A stretch of DNA of 64,000 bases from SZUA-36 sp963727635 (GTDB lineage Bacteria > Pseudomonadota > Gammaproteobacteria > Xanthomonadales > SZUA-36). Shown one piece after another: positions 18,493-28,204 of the stretch. Each line of letters opens with the position of its first letter. Position 1 is the stretch's first letter. The translations under genes and the position numbers were made by a program. The stretch spans positions 92,165 to 156,164 of the forward strand of contig CAVSHP010000002.1 in the NCBI GenBank assembly GCA_963727635.1, read 5' to 3'. Under the pieces are notes generated by a model. The model was not told the DNA's origin and did not search any database. It saw nothing but the letters and a program-made list of their open reading frames with translations.

Positions 18493-19029
18493 TCAAGGCC
18501 GGTAGTACGGATAACGCCAGTAATAGGTACCGTAAAACGGGTAGTGCCAGTAATACGGTGTGTACATACCGTAATAGTCGTAATAAACCCGGTCTATGCG
18601 TTCGGGCCACAGGGTCATGAACTCGATATCGACAACTGGAAAGAGGTAGTCATATTCACCCACCTTGCGGATATCCATATGGATGATCTTTCCGGTCAGC
18701 GTGACCTCGCGGCCCTTTTCAAATACCTCCGGGTCGTAAAAACCCGGCTTGCATGCGATAAATCGTCCGTCGGCCTTGTCGGTGTCCCGAGGGCGCATTG
18801 ATGTGCCCAATTGCCGGGAAAGGATTTCAAAGCAGGTGTAGTCCTTCTCTGGCCGGGTTTCGAGTATCACGCCACCCCAGCGGACCGGCGTCTGCAGGTT
18901 TTTGTCGCTGGTGTTTTGCGGAATCAACGCAACGTAATCGCCTTTCAGTTGCTCCGGAATGGTGGTGCAGGCGGAAAGCAGAAATCCCATTATCATGATC
19001 AGGCAGGTGATGCAAAGCAGACGCTTCAT
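18493..19029 (-). CDS. Slp-family outer-membrane lipoprotein with Tyr-rich tail
   Basis: This is a 178-residue lipoprotein. The lipobox LLSAC ends at C21, and the next residues (TTIP) do not include an inner-membrane retention Asp at +2, so outer-membrane sorting is expected. The body matches the Slp/YeaY family: VRWGGVILE, CFEILSRQL, GRFIACKPGFYDP and REVTLTGKI. In E. coli Slp is a starvation-induced lipoprotein of unclear function. The last 32 residues contain 14 tyrosines plus tryptophans and prolines, an unusual aromatic tail. It may interact with carbohydrate or other membrane components, which is inference. Confidence 0.87.
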   Translation of the reverse strand: MKRLLCITCLIMIMGFLLSACTTIPEQLKGDYVALIPQNTSDKNLQTPVRWGGVILETRPEKDYTCFEILSRQLGTSMRPRDTDKADGRFIACKPGFYDPEVFEKGREVTLTGKIIHMDIRKVGEYDYLFPVVDIEFMTLWPERIDRVYYDYYGMYTPYYWHYPFYGTYYWRYPYYRP

Positions 19030-19072
19030 TTCAAATCTCCCATGCGTTGATGTCCGGATGCTGTGCCGGTCG

Positions 19073-21070
19073 TCAGGACGCTGAACGTGGCTGAAAGCGT
19101 CTGATCAGGTCCGACAACTCCTGCTGGTTGCCCGAATCGCGCGAATAACGGCAGCGGGTATAGAGTTCAGCAATCCTCAATATAGTATCTCCCTTGTATT
19201 TTAATTGACCTGTGGCGTTTAGCGCGAGTTCCGTGGCGGCCATGGAGGGGTTCGAAATAAAGCCGGCCTTTGCCAGTTTCCGGGTGAATTTCTTCCATAA
19301 ACGCAGCAGCGGGTCCGGGCTTCTGGATGAACGGAATTTCAGCAGCATGGGTACCAGCATGAAAACGATGGTGCCGAAAACAAGGATGACAGCGATCATC
19401 GCGATGACCAGTTTCGCCGGACCCAGCATTTCCCAGCCGAAAACTGAAAACAGACGCGACTGGCGGTCGGAGCCAAAGGCGACCACCCAGTTGTTCCAGC
19501 CACGCTGAAACAGGTCAAAGGTGTTGCGCGCATTCCTCAGCCATTCAAAATCGAACAGGTAGCGGCGTTGGTCGAGTGACTCCACTGCGCCCTGTTCGAC
19601 ACGTTCCGGCGCCACCGCGGCGGTCGGGTCGATACGTGTCCAGCCGGAACCCCTGACCCAGACTTCCGACCAGGCGTGGGCATCGGATTGCCGGACCAGC
19701 ACGTAAGCGCCGATACTGTTGAAATACCCCCCCTGGTAACCGGTTACCACACGCGCCGGGACACCGGCCATGCGCATCATGACGGTGAACGCTGAGGCAT
19801 AATGTTCGCAAAACCCTTCCCGGGTATCGAACAGGAACTCGTCCACGGTGTTCTGGCTGAGCAATGGCGGGTTCAAGGTGTAACGAAATTTCTGCTGGTG
19901 AAAATAGTCCAGGGCCCTGCGGATAATTTCGGTGTCACTGCTGGCCTCGCTACGCCACTCGGACATCATCTCCGCAGTTCTCGGATTAAACCCTTCCGGC
20001 AGGTCGAGCGCCGCCCGCAGCAGGGTTTGCCTGAGTACCGGGCTGTCGTGAAAATCCGGATCGGAGGCCATGACGTAATCGCGTAACTCGGTGACCGGAT
20101 GAGAGGCGATTAACTGGTAGTCAACGGTCAATTTTGTTCTTGCCGGGATCAGCGCCGGATAGTCCAGCGCAAACAGCCATTTCTGTTCCGTTGGTTCCAT
20201 CTGGATTTCGTAACGAATCGGCGCTGTCTCCGGGTCCGGCTTACTGTCGGCCCGCAGGTTGCGGCCGAGGTAACCAACCTGCCAGCTTCTGCCGTCGAAA
20301 TCCCAGAATACCGGTCCGCGCCAGTACAGGTCGGCGCTCCTGGGTATGGCGCTTTCAAAGGTGGCGCGAAACGCCGGTGAGTCATCCATGAACAGACTTT
20401 GAATACTGCCTGGGGACATCGAGTCGGACAGACCGGAGCGGGAATCCAGCGCATCCTCGGGCAGACCCCAAAGCGGGCTGCCCCAGCGTGGAAAGAGTAA
20501 AAACAGCGCCAGGCCGACAGGCAAGGCGAGCGCCAGCAGGCCGGCGCCGAACCCCAGTTCCGATAACAGGTTCCGGTCGGTCGCAGGCATCTTGTCGAGG
20601 ACAGCGTATGCCTCGCAGCGTTGCAGGTACAGGAAGGCGATCAACGAACTGAGCAGGCAGGCGACGATGTAAATGATCATCGGCACGCCCTGGGAGAAGA
20701 GGAACTGGGTGCCGCAAAGAAACAGACTCAGGCTGGCGACAACCCGTGCATCGCGGATGCGAAAGGTTTCCAGTAATTTCAGCGACAGCATCAGTACCAG
20801 CATGCTGACCGCTGCGCGTCTGCCAAGCAGCCCGCCGTAAGTGATGACCAGCGCACCCACGGCCAGCGCCGTCGCCACGATACGCAGGATCATGGGCATC
20901 GGTTTCCATCCGCGGAATTCCGCCAGCAGGCGCCAGGCAATGGGCAACAGCGTGATCGGCACCAGGTGCAGGGGCATGCTGGCCAATTGCGGCGTCATGC
21001 TTATCAACAGGGTGGTTATCACCCAGATAATTCCGCGCCGGTCAAGCAGTGCTGTCGGTGTCGATTTCAT
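19073..21070 (-). CDS. tgpA: TgpA-like transmembrane transglutaminase (DUF3488-TGc-DUF4129)
   Basis: This is a 665-residue inner-membrane protein. About six N-terminal membrane segments (DUF3488, residues 1-200) are followed by a periplasmic transglutaminase-like domain with Cys in DTREGFCEHYASAF, His in SDAHAWSEVWV and Asp in TRIDPTAAV. A further membrane segment near 555-580 and a C-terminal DUF4129 region follow. The homologue TgpA of Pseudomonas aeruginosa is important for growth and may act on the cell envelope. The ATG at 21070 overlaps the DUF58 stop by 4 bp. The open frame further upstream overlaps that gene and is not used. It belongs to the moxR-DUF58-tgpA operon. Confidence 0.9.
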   Translation of the reverse strand: MKSTPTALLDRRGIIWVITTLLISMTPQLASMPLHLVPITLLPIAWRLLAEFRGWKPMPMILRIVATALAVGALVITYGGLLGRRAAVSMLVLMLSLKLLETFRIRDARVVASLSLFLCGTQFLFSQGVPMIIYIVACLLSSLIAFLYLQRCEAYAVLDKMPATDRNLLSELGFGAGLLALALPVGLALFLLFPRWGSPLWGLPEDALDSRSGLSDSMSPGSIQSLFMDDSPAFRATFESAIPRSADLYWRGPVFWDFDGRSWQVGYLGRNLRADSKPDPETAPIRYEIQMEPTEQKWLFALDYPALIPARTKLTVDYQLIASHPVTELRDYVMASDPDFHDSPVLRQTLLRAALDLPEGFNPRTAEMMSEWRSEASSDTEIIRRALDYFHQQKFRYTLNPPLLSQNTVDEFLFDTREGFCEHYASAFTVMMRMAGVPARVVTGYQGGYFNSIGAYVLVRQSDAHAWSEVWVRGSGWTRIDPTAAVAPERVEQGAVESLDQRRYLFDFEWLRNARNTFDLFQRGWNNWVVAFGSDRQSRLFSVFGWEMLGPAKLVIAMIAVILVFGTIVFMLVPMLLKFRSSRSPDPLLRLWKKFTRKLAKAGFISNPSMAATELALNATGQLKYKGDTILRIAELYTRCRYSRDSGNQQELSDLIRRFQPRSAS

Positions 21071-22047
21071 GACAGGTACAGTGCCAGCGATTCCAGGCAC
21101 TTCGAGCGGTGAGCCGCGCCTATACCTGTCCCGATCGAAATGCCGGGAAGTTTCAGGCTGTAGGTAAGCTGTTTGTGGTCGGCGGCGATAACCCATGCGG
21201 TGAGGATGGACAGACGTTTTTCAATGTCATCACCCCTTAACAGGTCCCAGTCGAGTTCACATGCATTTTCACGCGGGATTTCCATTTCCAGGCTGTAAAG
21301 TTCATCGTGGCGGGCGCTGGCTCGCCAGGCGATCCGCTGTCTGGAATCACCTGCCTGGTATTTACGCAGACCGTGAACCTCGTCACCGTCACCTTTTGTG
21401 GCACGGCCGGTCTGACCATGGCCCGTCTTCGGCAACGGCGGCGCCATCCTCGCCGGTGCCGGGTAGACCAGGCAGCGGGTGTTTGGAAATATCCATGACC
21501 AGGCCTTGAAAAGACCCAGTGGAAAACGCGTTTCGAGTCGAAAAGACGGCATTTCCAGCCACCCGCGTCGCAGTGTCGGGTGCCTTAAAACCATTGAATT
21601 GTTACTGTTGAGACTGAAGTCCGTACAGTCCATGGGCTTGTTGAAGCCGGCCTGTACCGCAAAACGCTGACGCTCATCACCATTGGACACAAAGACACGG
21701 AACTGCGCATCCTCACCGCAAAACACGGGTTCGGACCAGATGCTGTCTATTTTCAGACCGGACAGGTTGCGGTAGGCGATCAGCGTCGTCAACTGGGCGA
21801 TGGTACCTAGTAAGAAGACCAGTATCAGGGCCATGTTATTGTTGAAATTGAGCCCGCCGAGCGCCATGAAAACCAGCATGAAGCCAAACCCCCAGCCAAA
21901 CTTTGTCGGCAGCACGAAGATGTGCCGGTACTCAAGTTCAAACGGCGGTGTCAGCGGCCCGCGCTTGGCCAGAACGCGCCGCTTGATCCAGCCGGTGATG
22001 TTGTCTCTGATGGATTGGCGGGCGGTTGGGGCGGCGACCGTTGCCAT
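21067..22047 (-). CDS. DUF58 domain membrane protein
   Basis: This is a 326-residue protein with two membrane segments (about 48-85: FVLPTKFGWGFGFMLVFMAL and the following LILVFLLGTIAQLT) and a DUF58 domain. The domain signature GDEVHGLRKYQAGDSRQRIAW spans about 230-250. DUF58 proteins are nearly always encoded with MoxR ATPases and TgpA-type proteins, as here, and are thought to form an envelope-linked chaperone or regulator module. The spacing is 8 bp from moxR, and it overlaps tgpA by 4 bp, so all three are one operon. Molecular function is not known. Confidence 0.88.
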   Translation of the reverse strand: MATVAAPTARQSIRDNITGWIKRRVLAKRGPLTPPFELEYRHIFVLPTKFGWGFGFMLVFMALGGLNFNNNMALILVFLLGTIAQLTTLIAYRNLSGLKIDSIWSEPVFCGEDAQFRVFVSNGDERQRFAVQAGFNKPMDCTDFSLNSNNSMVLRHPTLRRGWLEMPSFRLETRFPLGLFKAWSWIFPNTRCLVYPAPARMAPPLPKTGHGQTGRATKGDGDEVHGLRKYQAGDSRQRIAWRASARHDELYSLEMEIPRENACELDWDLLRGDDIEKRLSILTAWVIAADHKQLTYSLKLPGISIGTGIGAAHRSKCLESLALYLS

Positions 22048-22055
22048 CGTCCGGC

Positions 22056-23012
22056 TCAGGGGATGGCGACCTGGTTCAACAAATCTGAAATTTGCTCTTT
22101 TACCGATCTTTCCATGCCATGCGGTACGCTCATGCGGTGACGTGCGAGGCTGGGGAATATCGCCTTGACGTCTTCGGGGATGGCAAAATCACGACCTTCC
22201 AGGTAGGCGTATGCCTTGCTGCAATGCAGCATGGCGATACCTGCGCGCGGTGAAAGACCCGTTTCGAACCAGCGGTTGTTGCGGGTGCCGGCGAGCAGCG
22301 CCTGTACGTAGTCCAGCAGCGCCGGGCTGACGTGTACCTTGGTACAGTCCTCGCTGAGCAGCAATACATCATCCGGACTGATGATAGGCCGGGTGTCACG
22401 CAATACCAGCAACCTGTCCCTTGCTGTTAACAGTTCACGTTCAACTTCCGGTTCCGGAAACCCCAGGGATATGCTCAGCAGGAACCGGTCCAACTGGGAA
22501 TCGGGCAGGGGGAAAGTGCCACCAAGATCGAGCGGATTCTGCGTGGCAATGACAAAAAATGGCTTTGGCAGTGCATGCGTCTGACCCTCGATCGTGACCT
22601 GGCCTTCCGCCATCGCCTCGAGCAAGGCGCTCTGCGACTTCGGCGTGGCACGGTTGATTTCATCGGCCAGCACCAGTTGGGCGAAAATGGGACCCGGGTG
22701 AAATTCGAATTTTTCAAGGTCACGGCGGTAGATCGAAACACCCAGGATATCGGCTGGCAACAGATCGCTGGTGAACTGGATACGTTGGTAGCGGACGCCG
22801 ATGACGGCGGCAAGCGCGTGTGCCAACGTGGTTTTGCCGACACCGGGCAGATCCTCGATCAGCAGATGGCCGCCGGCGAGCAAACAGCTGAATGCGAGCT
22901 TCACCTGCTGTCTCTTGCCCATGACAATGTTGTTGACGGTGTTGACTGCATCCTTAAGCCTGTCGTGACGATCGGCCTCGGAGACGGGTGTCTGTAGGGA
23001 GAATTCGCTCAT
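22056..23012 (-). CDS. MoxR-family AAA+ ATPase
   Basis: This is a 318-residue AAA-3 ATPase. Walker A is DLPGVGKTT with K60, Walker B is LVLADEINRATPK, and sensor 1 is FVIATQNPLDLGG. The C-terminal lid contains GLSPRAGIAML with the sensor-2 arginine. MoxR proteins act as chaperone-like factors for partner proteins, often with von Willebrand domains. Here the partners are the DUF58 and TgpA proteins downstream. It starts 3 bp after phhB on the same strand. Confidence 0.93.
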   Translation of the reverse strand: MSEFSLQTPVSEADRHDRLKDAVNTVNNIVMGKRQQVKLAFSCLLAGGHLLIEDLPGVGKTTLAHALAAVIGVRYQRIQFTSDLLPADILGVSIYRRDLEKFEFHPGPIFAQLVLADEINRATPKSQSALLEAMAEGQVTIEGQTHALPKPFFVIATQNPLDLGGTFPLPDSQLDRFLLSISLGFPEPEVERELLTARDRLLVLRDTRPIISPDDVLLLSEDCTKVHVSPALLDYVQALLAGTRNNRWFETGLSPRAGIAMLHCSKAYAYLEGRDFAIPEDVKAIFPSLARHRMSVPHGMERSVKEQISDLLNQVAIP

Positions 23013-23015
23013 GCT

Positions 23016-23375
23016 TCAGGTTTCCAGCAATTCGTTGACTTTTGCGGCACAGATGAAGTCATTTTCGGACAGGCCGCCGATGGCGTGGGTGGTGTAACGG
23101 ACTTCACAATAACCATATCCGGCGCAAAAGTCCGGGTGGTGTCCCTGTTGTTCGGACAGGTAAGCCAGGGCGTTGATAAATGACATGGTTTGCAAAAAAC
23201 CCTTGAACTTTAACGTTCTGACAATGCTTTTCCTGTCAGTCGACAAATCCCAGCCCGGCAGTTCACCCAGGTAGCTTGCTGAAATATCTTCGTCCAGTGG
23301 ACAAACGCCCCCTTCACAAGGCTTGCAATGCTTGTCGCTAAAGTTCTCCAAACCTGCTCCCTGGTCCGATCTCAT
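23016..23375 (-). CDS. phhB: 4a-hydroxytetrahydrobiopterin dehydratase (PhhB/DCoH family)
   Basis: This is a 119-residue pterin-4a-carbinolamine dehydratase. The family fold is seen in WDLSTDRKSIVRTLKFKGF, then NALAYLSEQQGHHPDF with the catalytic histidines, and VRYTTHAIGGLSENDF. In phenylalanine-hydroxylating bacteria it recycles the pterin cofactor. In others it is linked to molybdopterin enzymes. The N-terminal extension has Cys residues (KHCKPCEGGVCPLDE) common in proteobacterial homologues. No phenylalanine hydroxylase gene is in view. It is first in the phhB-moxR-DUF58-tgpA run, and direct repeat copy 1 lies in its upstream region. Confidence 0.92.
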   Translation of the reverse strand: MRSDQGAGLENFSDKHCKPCEGGVCPLDEDISASYLGELPGWDLSTDRKSIVRTLKFKGFLQTMSFINALAYLSEQQGHHPDFCAGYGYCEVRYTTHAIGGLSENDFICAAKVNELLET

Positions 23376-23387
23376 TACTTATGCTGC

Positions 23388-23495
23388 TGTCCCTGTCACG
23401 CTGGCTTATCCCTTGTCACAGTATACATACACTGGCGATGAAACTCATTTCATGGAAGAAACATGGCTGCATCAGCAATTGTTGGGAATACACTT
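23388..23495. repeat. 108-bp imperfect direct repeat, copy 1
   Basis: This stretch aligns end to end with 24254-24361, with the core CCCTTGTCACAGTATAC identical and TTTCATGGAAG shared further on. I estimate roughly 70 percent identity by eye. It lies in the region between phhB (leftward) and the DUF4124 gene (rightward). Read leftward it contains TATACT, a possible -10 for phhB. Nothing else is recognisable in 23496-23789. Confidence 0.7.
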
Positions 23496-23789
23496 TATCG
23501 GAACGCCGGGTCAAAGCCAAACCGGTCAACGAATGCCAAAGCCGACCTGTACGGACATTGCTTATGCCCCTGGTTTCACCGGCATGTTGATACCGTTTCT
23601 GTGGCGCCCACAATCATTGAGGCCCAGGTCACGACGGGGTACGTATAATAGCGCCAGTAATTGAGGGGTTTTGCTATACTGAAGCTGAATGATTGAAAGA
23701 CACCGGCAGCCCTTGCAGAACGGCTTGTAACCCCGTACATGCCGATTAAAGTCGGTGTAAGAAAAACGGGTTTTGGGAAGCTGCAAAAC

Positions 23790-24206
23790 ATGCACAGATT
23801 TATTTTTGCTATTGCCGTCCTGGTCTTACTGGCAACTGCGCCAGCGGCAAGTGCGCAAATCTATAAGTGTAATGGCCCGGCAGGACCCATCTTTACCGAC
23901 AAGGTGTGTGGGCCCGAAGCGACAAAAGTCGAGATCGAAGAGACTTCCGGGCTGGGTGGTGTCTACGATGAAACCATAGCGGAACTGGCCAAAGATAAGG
24001 CGCAACGTGAAGCGGAGCGCACTGCGGCCAACCGTCTCAAGGCGAACCCCACCGTGATTAACAATCAGTTCACCACCGTCAACACGGAACCCGCCGGGTA
24101 TTGGCTGAACAATCCATATTTGCGGCCGCTACATCGCCCGCGACCAAGACCGGAGCCAAAACCGGAACCGGCGGTGCCCGGCACACTGGGCAAACCCAAA
24201 AAATGA
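23790..24206 (+). CDS. DUF4124 domain exported protein
   Basis: This is a 138-residue exported protein. Residues 1-23 form a signal peptide ending ASAQ. The DUF4124 domain begins IYKCNGPAGPIFTDKVC, the usual form being YKW(C)xDxxGxxxYTDxPC. A charged helix (about 55-80) and a Pro/Arg/Lys-rich tail follow. Function is unknown, and family members are small periplasmic proteins often annotated only by domain. I chose the ATG at 23790 because the upstream ATG at 23739 would put 17 charged residues before the signal peptide. The gene is bracketed by two related 108-bp repeats. A GC hairpin (GCCCCG/CGGGGC) with AAAATTTTATT follows its stop. Confidence 0.8.
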   Translation: MHRFIFAIAVLVLLATAPAASAQIYKCNGPAGPIFTDKVCGPEATKVEIEETSGLGGVYDETIAELAKDKAQREAERTAANRLKANPTVINNQFTTVNTEPAGYWLNNPYLRPLHRPRPRPEPKPEPAVPGTLGKPKK

Positions 24207-24253
24207 CCTGAAGGTTTCAATCACCGCCCCGGACCGGCGGGGCAAAATTTTAT

Positions 24254-24361
24254 TGTCCCTGTTGCGCCGGCGTTGCCCTTGTCACAGTATACGACTACTG
24301 GTGTTGCAAGCCGTTTCATGGAAGTATCATGGTCGCAACTCGGTATGTTGAGTGAACACTT
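24254..24361. repeat. 108-bp imperfect direct repeat, copy 2
   Basis: This is the second copy of the repeat at 23388-23495, of the same length and orientation. It starts 48 bp after the DUF4124 stop and ends 31 bp before the patatin ATG. The shared blocks are TGTCCCTGT, CCCTTGTCACAGTATAC, TTTCATGGAAG and ACACTT. Confidence 0.7.
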
Positions 24362-24392
24362 GTTCTGAATGCTGAAATAATAATAATCCGAT

Positions 24393-25523
24393 ATGCAAAA
24401 TAGACCGTCAACCTGCATAGCACTTGTTTTGCCCGGTGGTGGCGCGCGTGGCGCCTACCAGGTGGGGGTGCTCAAAGCCATCGATGAACTCGCGGCGCAT
24501 GGCAAAAACCCGTTCCCCGTCATTTGCGGGACCTCGGCCGGCGCCATCAATGCGGCTGTCATGGCCAGTCATGCCCACGAGTTCTCTACCGGGGTTCAGC
24601 GCCTCGAAAAGTTCTGGCGGAGTATGTATTGTGCGCGTGTCTACCGTACCGATGCCTGGACGGTGTTCAAACACGCCATGCGGTTTGCCATAAACCTGTT
24701 TTCGGCTGGTTTGATCAGGACCGATCCAAAGGCTTTCCTGGACAATATGCCGTTACGCCGGTTTTTGCAGAGCACGCTGCGCCTGGAGGGTATCCAGACT
24801 GCCATCGACCTTGGTGCACTGCGCGGAGTTGCAGTTACTGCATCGGGCTATACCAGCGCCAGCGCGACCAGCTATTTCCAGGCGCAGGCGGGTATTGCGG
24901 CGTGGGAACGCACACGCCGCAGGGGCACGGCCACCCGCTTGGACATCCATCACCTGCTGGCCTCGGCAGCCCTGCCGATCCTGTTTCCCGCCGAACGCAT
25001 CGGTAACGAGTACTTTGGTGACGGCGGTATGCGCATGGTGGCCCCGCTGAGCCCCGCCATACACCTCGGTGCAAACCGCATCATGGTCATTGGCACACGT
25101 GATGAAAAACCTGACTTGCCGCCTGAAAGTCCGACACACTATCCGTCGGCAGGTGAAATTGGCGGTTACCTGATGGATACCATTTTCATGGACACGCTCA
25201 ATGCCGACCTGGCGCGGATGAGGCGGATTAATCGTACCCTTGAACTTGTACCTGAAGAAAAGCGCATGCAGGCCGGTCTGATCAAAATCGATAGCCTGGT
25301 GATCAAACCCAGCAAGGATTTACGTCATATTACCCGCGATCACGTCCGGGAAATCCCGCTGAGCGTCCAGCTTTTACTGCGCGCACTGGGTGGATGGGGC
25401 AGGGACTGGCGGATGGCCAGTTACCTGCTGTTTGCATCCAGTTACTGCAGCGAATTAATCGATCTTGGTTACGCGGATGGTATGAACGCGCAGGCGGAAA
25501 TTATCCGTTTCCTGAAAGATTAG
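24393..25523 (+). CDS. patatin-like phospholipase
   Basis: This is a 376-residue patatin-family acyl hydrolase. The oxyanion motif GGGARG is at residues 15-20, the nucleophile is S48 in GTSAG, and the catalytic aspartate is D210 in FGDGGMR. No signal peptide or beta-barrel domain is present, so it should be a cytoplasmic or membrane-associated lipase rather than a PlpD-type exported one. Substrate is not predictable. It may share fatty-acid release with the nearby fadE, which lies convergent and overlaps its end by about 20 bp. Confidence 0.9.
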   Translation: MQNRPSTCIALVLPGGGARGAYQVGVLKAIDELAAHGKNPFPVICGTSAGAINAAVMASHAHEFSTGVQRLEKFWRSMYCARVYRTDAWTVFKHAMRFAINLFSAGLIRTDPKAFLDNMPLRRFLQSTLRLEGIQTAIDLGALRGVAVTASGYTSASATSYFQAQAGIAAWERTRRRGTATRLDIHHLLASAALPILFPAERIGNEYFGDGGMRMVAPLSPAIHLGANRIMVIGTRDEKPDLPPESPTHYPSAGEIGGYLMDTIFMDTLNADLARMRRINRTLELVPEEKRMQAGLIKIDSLVIKPSKDLRHITRDHVREIPLSVQLLLRALGGWGRDWRMASYLLFASSYCSELIDLGYADGMNAQAEIIRFLKD

Positions 25524-28028
25524 ACCGTGCCGGTTTGACTTCGGCCAGCTTACCCTGTTCCGCCGTATTCGGTGGCACGGTTCTGAACTCGGGGTTGGCG
25601 GGATTTTCTATCCGTTCACGTGGGAAATCATCCACCTCTATGACCCTGGCGCTTGCCTTCTGAGCCAGCCTGACCATCGTTGCCTGTTCTTCGGTTATCA
25701 CACCGCTCTCGGTTGCCCGTTTGACCAGGCCTTCGTAATTTTCAAAATTGACGGATTGTTTCAGGGCGTTCCTGATTGCGCGTTCGGCGGCCTGCGCCTC
25801 CAGAACGAGGTGAAATGCCTTGTTTACGCATCCGGTAGCATCATCACGATCGGAAATGAATACGCCGTCGGTCAAGCGGTCGCGGCTTGCGTTTTCGCTG
25901 AGTAACAACTGCGCCACCTGTTTGGAGGTTTTGTCAGACGGACCGGCATGTGGCAGACCTAGTGGAAACACGATCAGGCGTACGATACGGCCGAGCAACG
26001 GCACGGGAAAGTTCTGGATAACACCGAGAAGGCTTTGCTGGATGGTGTACAGACTGTCTTCCATGCCCCATTGCAGCAGGGGCAGGTCGCCGGCGGGCCG
26101 GCCATCATCCTCGAAACGTTTCAGCATGGCGCTGCCCATGTACAGATGGATCAAGTGAGTCTGCCAGTCTGCCCGACAGTTTTTCCTTGAATTTGAACTT
26201 GCCGCCCAGCAACACCAGCACCATGTCCGCAATGAAAGCAAAAGCGGCACTCATGCGGCTGAGCTGGCGGAAATACTTCGCATGCGGCCCGCTAACGGGC
26301 GCCGGCGTCATGCCGCTGCCGGTCAGGCCTAACAGCAGGCTACGCACCGCGTTGCTAATGCTATAACCAATATGCGTAAACAGTGCGTTGTCAAAAATTC
26401 GCCTGGCCTGGCTATTGGCAATACCCGAGACCGCTTTCATCTCCTTTAACAGGCAGGGGTGCGCCAGGATGGCGCCCTGGCCGAATATGATCATCGAACG
26501 GGTCAGGATATTGGCGCCCTCAACGGTAATGGAAATGGGCAGGGTCTGGTAGGCGCGGGCAAGGTAATTATTTGGCCCCATTATGATGCCTTTGCCGCCG
26601 TGCACATCCATGGCGTCGATGATGCATTGGCGGTTGACTTCGGTCAGGTGGTACTTGTTGATGGCTGACAAGCACGGCGGGTTTCTCACCCTGGTCCAGC
26701 GCGATCAACGTCAACACCCGGCCTGCGTCCATCCGGTAGGTTCGGCCGCCTATCCTCGCAAGCGGTTCTTCAACGCCGCCAAAGCTGCCGATGGGCACAT
26801 CGAACTGGGTGCGAATCCTTGCGTACGCGCCCGTCAGCAAGGCGGACATCTTGCCGCCTGCGGCGCCAAGGGACGGTAGCGAGATAGCACGCCCGGCCGC
26901 CAGGCTTTGCATCAGCATACGCCAGCCCTGGCCAAGACGTTCCTGGCCGCCAATGACCCAGTCCATCGGAATAAATACGTCCTTACCGCGGGTGGGACCA
27001 TTCATGAACACCGCCCCGATCGGCATGTGACGGTTGCCGATTTCGACGCCGGGTGTGGCGGTCGGAATCAGTGCACAGCTGATGCCGAGGTCCTTTGTGT
27101 CGCCCAGCAGGCCATCCGGGTCGTAGGCCTTGAACGCCAGGCCGAGCAGTGTCGCGACCGGCGCCAGGGTGATATAGCGTTTATCCCAGCTGAGACGTAA
27201 ACCCAGTACCTCTTTACCTTCAAATACATCCCTGCAGACAATGCCCTTGTCCGGCATTGCGCTCGCGTCTGACCCCGCCAGCGCGGAAGTCAGGGCAAAA
27301 CAGGGTATTTCCTCGCCACGGGCGAGACGCGGCAGGTAATGCTTCTTTTGCTCGTCGGTACCGTAGTGCAATAGCAATTCACCCGGACCGAGTGAGTTGG
27401 GCACCATGACGGTGACCGCCGCGGTGACATTACGGCTGGCAACTTTCATGACCACGGCGGAATTGGCCTGCGCGGAAAATTCGAGACCGCCGTACTCCTG
27501 CGGAATGATCATGCTGAAGAAGCGGTTGTCACGGATGAACTGCCAGACCGGTTCGGGTAGGTCCATCTGCTTTTCGGAGATTTCCCAGTCGTCGAGCATC
27601 AGGCAAAGTTCTTCGACCGGTCCGTTCAGGAATGCCTGTTCGCGTTCGCTCAAAGCCGGGGCAGGTTGCCGCAGCAGGCGGCGCCAGCGGGGTTTGCCGC
27701 TGAATAATTCGGCATCCCACCAGACGGTTCCCGCTTCGAGCGCCTCGCGCTCGGTGGAAGAGAGTTTGGGCATGACTTTCCGATAGACGCTGAACAGCCG
27801 GTTGCTGATAAACAACCTGCGTAGTGGTTTGATTGCAAAGCCGGCAAGGCTGACGGTCGCAATACCCAGCGACCAGCGGAACCAGGCCGGGATCTCCAGA
27901 AAGTGGCGCAGTTCAGTAAACGCGAAAGTCAGGCCGGCAAGAATGGCAATGGAGATCAATAAAGGGATGCGGTAATACGCCAACAAAAGGACGGAGAATA
28001 TGAGCAAAACCAGAAAAAGAGCGGTCAT
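25501..28028 (-). CDS. fadE: FadE-type acyl-CoA dehydrogenase (two apparent frameshifts)
   Basis: This is the long acyl-CoA dehydrogenase of gammaproteobacterial beta-oxidation, which oxidises acyl-CoA to trans-2-enoyl-CoA. The total length of about 840 codons equals the FadE class (E. coli 814). The N-terminus holds two hydrophobic segments (MTALFLVLLIFSVLLLAYY and the next), then the dehydrogenase core with QEYGGLEFSAQANSAVV and FALTSALAGSDASAM. The frame breaks near 26672 (KPAVL to SAINKYHLTEVNR) and near 26155 (LSGRLAD to LIHLYMGSAMLKRFE), with homology continuous. Both look like sequencing indels. It is divergent from ndk, and an FNR-like site lies in the shared 240-bp region. Confidence 0.9.
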
Positions 28029-28190
28029 ACATGTCCTCGCTTTCAGGTGGCGTTACAAATGTATCGATCCGGATTCCGAACCAATTCATTTTAGGGGTGA
28101 ACATAATAGATTAAAAGGGGGGCGGTAGGATAACTGGCTAAAACCTGAAAGCCGATTGCAAGCACGCCGGTGTCAGCTTAAAATTGCCTG

Positions 28191-28204
28191 TTGATTTCAA
28201 TCAA
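28191..28204 (+). promoter_or_regulatory. FNR/ANR-type binding site upstream of ndk
   Basis: The 14 bases TTGATTTCAATCAA match the FNR/ANR consensus TTGAT-N4-ATCAA exactly. TATATT at 28228-28233 fits a -10 element. A start near 28239 would put the site centre at -41.5, the classical class II activation position. The ndk GTG lies 30 bp further on. A role on the divergent fadE is also possible. Confidence 0.6.
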
